This document shows, piece after piece, positions 1 through 5,222 of a DNA stretch of 7,963 bases (positions are counted from its first letter, which is position 1; the number at the start of each line of letters is the position of its first letter). Location: NCBI GenBank assembly GCA_903925435.1, contig CAIYFF010000050.1, forward strand, positions 1 to 7,963, in the 5' to 3' direction. A program made the translations under genes and the position numbers. The DNA comes from an uncultured Planctomycetota bacterium (GTDB lineage Bacteria > Planctomycetota > UBA1135 > UBA2386). Below the pieces are notes generated by a model, which saw only the letters and a list, made by a program, of their open reading frames with translations, searched no databases and was not told the DNA's origin.

Positions 1-1714
1 AGCCCTGGGGTGGCGTCTGCTGTTGCCCCTGCGTGCGTTGCTGCTGGTTGCCCTGCTGTTGCTGATCGCCTTGTTGGGCGCCTTGCTGCGACTGCTGGGC
101 TCCTTGCTGCGAGCGTTGTCCGCCCTGCTGCGAACTCTGCGGCTGCTCACCGCTCTGGGTGTTCGATTGCGGCTTCGCGCCTTCGCTTTGGTTGGTGTCG
201 CCGCGCTCGGTTGCGTCCTTCTGCTGCTGCAGGCTTTGGCCCGCCGCGCGCAGCGCATCCTCGGCCTTGGCCAACGCATCGGCGGCTTGTTGCTCCGCTT
301 GCTCGCCGGACGGCGCATTGCGAAGTTCGCGCTCGGTGGCGTCGGCGTTGGACGCCATGCGGTCTGCAGTGCGTTGCGCGTCTGGGTTTTGGTCAGCCTG
401 TCGACTGCGCGCTTCCTCGATGGAGCGCATCGCGGCCTGCATGTCCAGTTGCGCTTCCTTCGCGTCGCCTTGCTGAGCCTTTGCTGCGGCTGACCGCAGT
501 TGCTCCTCTGCCTTCTGCATCGCATTCGCGGCGCTGGCATCGCTTGGCTTGCGCTCGGCCTTTGGGCGAGGATCGCTGGCGTCGAGCCGCTGCTGCAAGG
601 CCTTGCTTGCCTCGGCGAGCTGCTCGGCTGCCGCCGCATTCTGGCCGCCTTCCTTTTGCTCCTGCTGTTGGGCCGCGGCCTTGGCCTGTGCGGCCGCTGC
701 TTGGAGCTTCTGCTGCTGCTCTTGCGGCGTGCCTTGCTGCGCGTCCTTCAGCGCCTCGCGCAGCGATTGCCACTGCGTGTTCGCCTCGCGCGCGCCTTGT
801 CGGTCGGGCCGCATCGGCGAGCGCTGCAACTCGGCCTGCAACTTGTCGGCGGCCTCCTGCATCGCGCGTTGGTCGCCGCCTTGGGTGGCTTGCTGGAGTC
901 GCTCCGCCGCTTGCTGAAGGTCTTCCTTGCGTTGCTGGTCGCGCACATCGGCCGCGACCTCGCGCGCGCCTTCCAGCAGGTTGCCAAGGTCGAACTGCTG
1001 CTTCTTGTTCTCTTCCGCAGCGCCGCTGCGTTCGCCCGCGGCTTGCTGCTCCAGCGTGGCTTGGTTTTGCAGCAACTGCTCGACCCGCTTCAGCGCGTCT
1101 TCCAACACCGGTCGCCGCGTGCCGGCTGAGCGAGCATTGCGTTGCGCCTCGTTGGCCTGGTCGCGCGCGAGTTGCTGTAGCTGCGCGTCGATCGCTTGCT
1201 CGTCGGCGTTGGGCTCGCGCTCGCTCGAGCGCTGCGTCTCTTGCTGGAGCCGCTGCTGGCGCTCCTCGGCTTGCCGGATGCGGTCAGCGAGTTCGCCGAG
1301 CTTCTCGATCTCCTGCTCCATGTTCTCTGTGGAGCGGCGTTGCAGCAGGATGTTGAGCAGGCGCTCGATGTCGGCGATCACTTCCTGTTGCTTGCGAAGC
1401 GCGTCGCTGAGGGCATTGGCCGCGAGGTTGTCGCGGATCGAGGCAACGTCTTCGAGGAGCCCGGAGCGCTGCAGGTGCTCCAGTCCTTGCTGCAGCAGCG
1501 CGACCTGTTCTTGCTTGCCTTCGCGCACATAGCGCTCCTTCAGGCGGTCCATCAGGTCGCGCAGTCGGCCTGCCTTGCGAAGGATCTCGTCCTGGTCGCG
1601 GCGAAGGCGCTCGATCTGCTGCTGCGGGTCTTGGGCTGGTTCTTGCGCTGCGGCCTGTGCGTGGCATGCGAGCGCGAGGAGCAGAGCGGCATGGCGGAGA
1701 AGGGGGGCCTTCAT
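1..1714 (-). CDS. Secreted Gln-rich coiled-coil protein, 3' end beyond window
   Basis: My translation of the minus strand from the ATG at 1714 gives 571 codons without a stop up to the left edge, so this is a real gene cut at its 3' end. Residues 1-23 look like a signal peptide (MKAPLLRHAALLLALACHAQA) with likely cleavage around AQA-AA. Cys17 sits in LALAC, a poor lipobox, so lipid attachment is possible but doubtful. The mature chain is almost entirely charged, Gln- and Ala-rich helix with heptad-like spacing (for example QQIERLRRDQDEILRKAGRL, 32-51, and IADIERLLNILLQRR, 113-127). From about 505 it becomes a disordered Gln/Gly/Ser tail with SQQGAQQ repeated. It resembles the low-complexity C-terminal half of DUF4175 proteins, and its coupling to the upstream DUF4175-like gene suggests a partner of that protein. 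No enzymatic domain is seen. Composition makes homology searches unreliable. Confidence 0.85.
   Translation of the reverse strand, partial: MKAPLLRHAALLLALACHAQAAAQEPAQDPQQQIERLRRDQDEILRKAGRLRDLMDRLKERYVREGKQEQVALLQQGLEHLQRSGLLEDVASIRDNLAANALSDALRKQQEVIADIERLLNILLQRRSTENMEQEIEKLGELADRIRQAEERQQRLQQETQRSSEREPNADEQAIDAQLQQLARDQANEAQRNARSAGTRRPVLEDALKRVEQLLQNQATLEQQAAGERSGAAEENKKQQFDLGNLLEGAREVAADVRDQQRKEDLQQAAERLQQATQGGDQRAMQEAADKLQAELQRSPMRPDRQGAREANTQWQSLREALKDAQQGTPQEQQQKLQAAAAQAKAAAQQQEQKEGGQNAAAAEQLAEASKALQQRLDASDPRPKAERKPSDASAANAMQKAEEQLRSAAAKAQQGDAKEAQLDMQAAMRSIEEARSRQADQNPDAQRTADRMASNADATERELRNAPSGEQAEQQAADALAKAEDALRAAGQSLQQQKDATERGDTNQSEGAKPQSNTQSGEQPQSSQQGGQRSQQGAQQSQQGAQQGDQQQQGNQQQRTQGQQQTPPQG
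71..112 (-). repeat. Two tandem 21-bp units encoding SQQGAQQ
   Basis: Two adjacent 21-base units on the minus strand encode SQQGAQQ twice (residues 535-548 of the Gln-rich protein). I count 18 of 21 bases matching; the differences are at third codon positions, so the peptide is identical. They lie in a wider Gln/Gly/Ser-rich stretch (about 2-190) with further degenerate QQG units. The unit length keeps the reading frame, so copy-number changes would only lengthen or shorten the tail. Confidence 0.8.
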
Positions 1715-4062
1715 TTGCTTCCTTGCGTCTGTTGGGTGCGGCTCTGGACGTCGCGTTGCTTCTCGATGAGAGAACGCGCCTCCTGCACCAGGTCCTGGTA
1801 GTCGTTCCACTCGTCGAGCTTCGACAGCATCTCCTGCAGGCTCGCGATCACCTTGTCTTGCATCGCGAGCGCTTGCTGCAGGCCTTGCTGCATGGATTCC
1901 ATCGAAGCGGCAACCTGCGCTTCTGCGAGCTTGCGCAGCAATGGCGGCGACAACTCGGATGCGAGCGAATCCGCCAGCAGCGTCATGCGCAGGATGGGAT
2001 CGAGGCTCTGTTCGAGCGCGCCGATCGAGCCTGCTTGCCGTGCCTTCGCGAGGTCGCGGTAGAACGCGGGCGAGAACGGTTCCGGCTCCGCGTGCTCTTT
2101 GTGCCACTGCTCGTAGAACGCGACGACGGCCGGCAGCGCCGGGCTCGGATCGAGCCGGTTCCACAAGTGCATGTCGAACGCGCGCATCGCGCCCCGCAGC
2201 ATCCGTTCGGACGCGGTCTGGATGCGGCCCTGGCCGACTTCGATTGCCGTGATCTCTTGCGCGGTCGCGGCCGACGGGCGTGGGCTCGTCGCCATCAGAT
2301 CGGTGAGCCGCGCGCGGCGGTCGTTCTGCAGGTCGAGCGCTTGCTCGGCCTCTTCGCGCAGCGAGCGGAAGTGACGGCCGATCGCCGCCGACAGCTGCGC
2401 TTGGTCGACGATCTGCACTTGGCGTCGCGGCAACTGGGTCGTGTTCGGCGTCGGTTCTTTGTTGTCGACGAGGTCGATCTGCAGCGCGAGGCCATCGGAG
2501 GCGCCTTGCTGCGGCAGCAGCTCCTTGAGCTCCACCAATTGCATCACGACGCGCTCGTTGCGCTGCGCTGCGTCGGATGTCGCCGTTGCGAGCAGGTCCT
2601 TCTGCGTCACGCGGCCTTGGCCCGCGTCGATCTGCAGCGTGCCTTGCAGCAAGCCGAAGTCGTCCTTCGCTTCTGCTCGCACGCAGAGGATCGCCTCGGG
2701 CAGCAGCAACGTGTTGGATTCGTCGTCGGGGCTGAGCCAGCGGCCGACGGGTGCGTAGTCCTGCAGCGCGCTGATGGAGTAGGCGCCCGGGTTGGGGTTC
2801 TTGAGGCCGCCGTCGCCGATCATCTCGACCGTGTAGCGATCGCTCTGCTCGACCGTGAACGATCCGATGAGCCAGGTCGCCGCGCCGGCGTCGTCGACGA
2901 TCTCCTCGGCGGTGAGCGGCACGCGCTTGTTGCTCTCCAAGAACACGAGCGAGGCGCTGGTGACCTTGGTCGTCGCGCGCACGGACACCTTTGCTTGCGT
3001 GCCGATCAGCGCCTCGATCGCGCCGCCAGACTGCACTTCGAGCGCCTTCTTGGTGTAGGCCGGCGGAGTCAATGCAGCCTTCACGTCGGCGACGAGCGGT
3101 GGGTGGATCGTCACGACGGTGACTTCGCGATCGCCGCGGTCGTCGTCGCCACCGCGCGCATGGAACGTGAAGCCGGAAGTCACGCGGCGGAACACGTGGC
3201 GGAAGCGCGAGCCAGGGCGCTGCGCCGTTGCGATGCTGCGAAGCGCGCCGGCGCTCGTCGTGACGTCTAGGAACACTTCAGCTGGCACGACGCCCTCGGC
3301 CAACACCGATACGGGCAAGTCTGCGCCAGCGGGCAGCACGAGTGTCGTGGCGCCGTCTTGGTCTTGCCGCTGCAGGTCTGCGCCTGCGGGCGGAAGCTCG
3401 ACGACGAGTTGCGTCTCGCGCGGATACGAGACGTCGAATCCGAGATGGCGCCACACGAACGCCGCAGCGGTGTCTGGCGCCGCGATGGCAGCCCCGAACA
3501 CGATCGCGAGCGCGCAGGATGCGGCCGCCCAAAGTCGCCGCGTTCGCGTCGGCACGAACAACTGGTCCAACGGCAACTGCTGCGCTTCTCGCGCAGCGTC
3601 GGCCAGAACCTGCTCGATCATCGCGGGCGACTGATTGCGCAGCGCAGCGCCGCCGTCTTGTTCGAGGTCGCGCTTCAGCTGCACTGCGGAGACGAGCCGC
3701 TCGTGCAGTTGTGGGAACGCGCGCTCGAGCATCACTGCCGCATCGGTGGCGGAGAACCGCCGCGTGGCCGGGTAGACCAGGAAGCGCCAGCCCGCGAATC
3801 CAAACGCAGCGAGCGCCGCGAGCGTGTGGAACACGCGGATCGGCGCAGGCAGCCGGAGCACGTGATCGAGCGCGAATGCGCCGAGCGCGATCGCGGTGGG
3901 CAGCAGCAGCGTCGAAGCGAGGCCGTGCCACGCAAAGCGAGTGCGAACGCGTGCGAGCTGTCCTTCGAGCAGCGCGTCGATTCTTTGCGAGAGCGCTTTG
4001 CGCGCCGCGTCATCGAGGCGCTCTTGCGTGGACGGCGACGGGACTTCGGTGGGTTCTGCCAC
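1711..4062 (-). CDS. DUF4175-like membrane protein, three TM segments and large extracytoplasmic part
   Basis: A complete 783-residue protein. The start is GTG, 2 bases after the upstream TGA. No Shine-Dalgarno sequence is visible, so re-initiation by ribosomes finishing the upstream gene is likely. Three hydrophobic segments are seen at about 49-67, 76-97 and 177-197. Between the second and third, a cytoplasmic piece carries a DAAVMLERAFPQLHERLVSAV-type motif (107-127), similar to one in DUF4175 proteins. Residues about 200-550 are beta-rich, with PPAYT (333-337) and KDDFGL (466-471), landmarks I associate with DUF4175-like families. Residues 553-783 are helical and likely coiled coil, ending in a Gln-rich QSRTQQTQGSK. 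The stop overlaps the ATG of the next gene. Alphaproteobacterial DUF4175 proteins usually carry a Gln-rich low-complexity C-terminal half in the same chain; here that part appears to be the next gene. Function unknown; it probably anchors an envelope complex. Confidence 0.8.
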   Translation of the reverse strand: MAEPTEVPSPSTQERLDDAARKALSQRIDALLEGQLARVRTRFAWHGLASTLLLPTAIALGAFALDHVLRLPAPIRVFHTLAALAAFGFAGWRFLVYPATRRFSATDAAVMLERAFPQLHERLVSAVQLKRDLEQDGGAALRNQSPAMIEQVLADAAREAQQLPLDQLFVPTRTRRLWAAASCALAIVFGAAIAAPDTAAAFVWRHLGFDVSYPRETQLVVELPPAGADLQRQDQDGATTLVLPAGADLPVSVLAEGVVPAEVFLDVTTSAGALRSIATAQRPGSRFRHVFRRVTSGFTFHARGGDDDRGDREVTVVTIHPPLVADVKAALTPPAYTKKALEVQSGGAIEALIGTQAKVSVRATTKVTSASLVFLESNKRVPLTAEEIVDDAGAATWLIGSFTVEQSDRYTVEMIGDGGLKNPNPGAYSISALQDYAPVGRWLSPDDESNTLLLPEAILCVRAEAKDDFGLLQGTLQIDAGQGRVTQKDLLATATSDAAQRNERVVMQLVELKELLPQQGASDGLALQIDLVDNKEPTPNTTQLPRRQVQIVDQAQLSAAIGRHFRSLREEAEQALDLQNDRRARLTDLMATSPRPSAATAQEITAIEVGQGRIQTASERMLRGAMRAFDMHLWNRLDPSPALPAVVAFYEQWHKEHAEPEPFSPAFYRDLAKARQAGSIGALEQSLDPILRMTLLADSLASELSPPLLRKLAEAQVAASMESMQQGLQQALAMQDKVIASLQEMLSKLDEWNDYQDLVQEARSLIEKQRDVQSRTQQTQGSK
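1720..1724 (-). promoter_or_regulatory. Ribosome binding site for the Gln-rich coiled-coil gene
   Basis: On the minus strand AAGGA sits 5 bases before the ATG at 1714, inside the last codons of the DUF4175-like gene. With the ATGA stop/start overlap at 1711-1714 it fixes the start of the downstream gene. Confidence 0.6.
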
Positions 4063-4064
4063 GT

Positions 4065-5222
4065 TCAGCGCTGGAAGATGGGCAGGTATTGGAGGGGGAT
4101 CTGCAGGATCAGCGTGGCGACTGCGGTGCCAAACGCGGGACCGGGGCCGACATCATTGGGCCAGCTGCCATCCGGTCGCTGCATGCGCAGCAGGCGGCTC
4201 TTCACCTCGGCGAAGTAGCGCCGCCACTGCGGGCCGCCGGTGATGTAGTAGGCCTGCACCGCGTAGTAGTGGCCGTAGTAGAAGAAGTAGTGGCCGTGCT
4301 CGTTCTGGTCGTTGAACGTGAACAGCTCGCGATCCATGTAGTCGAGCGCGTCCTTGATGACCGGGCTGTCGTATTCGCCGGCCGCATACAACGTCGTCAC
4401 GCCGGCGCCGGTGAGCGGAAACGTCGCGCGCGTCTGTTCCTTGAGCTGGTAGCGGAACGAGCCGCCTTCATCGCCGTAGCCGCCGCGGCCGCGCCAAGGA
4501 CGGCGCGATGCGCGTTCGTTGCTGCGCACGGCGCTGCGATAGACGTAGTTCTGCGCGTTGCGAATCGTCGTGGCCGGCACGTGGATGCCGACGTTGCGCG
4601 CGCTGCGCAACGCGAGCACCTGGCACACGGTGATCGACATGTCCGACTCGCGCGCAAACGGGCGATAGCGCCAGCCGCCTTCTGCGTTCTGCGACGAGAC
4701 GATCAGGTTGACCGACTGCTGCAGCACGCTCTTCACGCGCGGGTTGTTCGACATGCCGTAGATCTCGGCGAGGAACAACGTGGCGAACGCATGGCTGTAC
4801 ATGCGCGAGCCGTTCTCGGTGATGTAGCCGTCGTCCTGCGCGCACGAGAGCACGTGGTCGAGGCCCTTCGTGATCGTCTCGCCATACTTGCCGCGGTCGG
4901 GCAGGTGGCCGCCAGCGAGGAAGCTGATGCACGCGAGCGCCGTGACTCCGACATGCGGAAGCGGGCGGTTGTCGACGGTCTCGTAGTCGCTGTTGAGCTT
5001 GTAGCCGACGAGTTGGTCCCAGCTTCCCGTGCGCTCCTGCGTCTTCTGCAGGTATTGGAGCCCGCGTTCGATCGCGGCCTTCGTCTCGGCGTCGACGAGG
5101 TGGTCGTCGACCGAGCTACGGATGCGCTGCTCTTGTGCGGCGGCGCGTTCGCTCAATGCAGTTGGCGCTGCGAATGCGAGCATGCAGGCAAGCGTCGGGA
5201 GCGGATTGCGGAGTCGGGTCAT
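4065..5222 (-). CDS. Secreted prenyltransferase/squalene-oxidase-repeat (alpha/alpha-toroid) protein
   Basis: A complete 385-residue protein starting at ATG (overlapping the upstream TGA) with a good ribosome binding site. Residues 1-29 form a signal peptide: basic MTRLR, a hydrophobic stretch, and likely cleavage after RAAA. The rest is repeated helix pairs ending in Gly/Trp turns, typical of the squalene cyclase/prenyltransferase repeat: AIERGLQYLQ...GSW (50-68), GLDHVLSCAQDDGYI (120-134), SVNLIVSSQNAEGGWRY (170-186) and RLLRMQRPDGSW (343-354). The DxDD motif of hopene cyclases is absent, so a terpene cyclase role is unlikely; a binding or scaffold role is inferred. An aromatic/His-rich segment (HYFFYYGHYYAVQAYY, 311-326) and the C terminus LQYLPIFQR are conspicuous; from memory both recur in planctomycete relatives. 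An Arg/Gly-rich insertion occupies about 232-256. Function unknown. Confidence 0.88.
   Translation of the reverse strand: MTRLRNPLPTLACMLAFAAPTALSERAAAQEQRIRSSVDDHLVDAETKAAIERGLQYLQKTQERTGSWDQLVGYKLNSDYETVDNRPLPHVGVTALACISFLAGGHLPDRGKYGETITKGLDHVLSCAQDDGYITENGSRMYSHAFATLFLAEIYGMSNNPRVKSVLQQSVNLIVSSQNAEGGWRYRPFARESDMSITVCQVLALRSARNVGIHVPATTIRNAQNYVYRSAVRSNERASRRPWRGRGGYGDEGGSFRYQLKEQTRATFPLTGAGVTTLYAAGEYDSPVIKDALDYMDRELFTFNDQNEHGHYFFYYGHYYAVQAYYITGGPQWRRYFAEVKSRLLRMQRPDGSWPNDVGPGPAFGTAVATLILQIPLQYLPIFQR

Noticed and set aside
1..190. CRISPR or non-coding tandem repeat array
   Set aside because: The repetition is in-frame coding low complexity with no spacers, and the units vary mainly at third codon positions.
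10..1356. Plus-strand open frame of 448 codons, and a second at 500-1129
   Set aside because: It lies wholly opposite the continuous minus-strand Gln-rich gene. Its product is Arg/Ala/Cys-rich without domains, as expected opposite CAG/GCG-type codons.
1657..3270. Plus-strand open frame of 537 codons
   Set aside because: It lies mostly opposite the DUF4175-like gene, which has recognisable TM segments and motifs. The plus product is Arg/Leu/His-rich with no recognisable fold or ribosome binding site.
4065..5222. Active squalene-hopene cyclase
   Set aside because: No DxDD motif, a length of 385 residues versus roughly 600 or more for cyclases, and a signal peptide for export argue against it.
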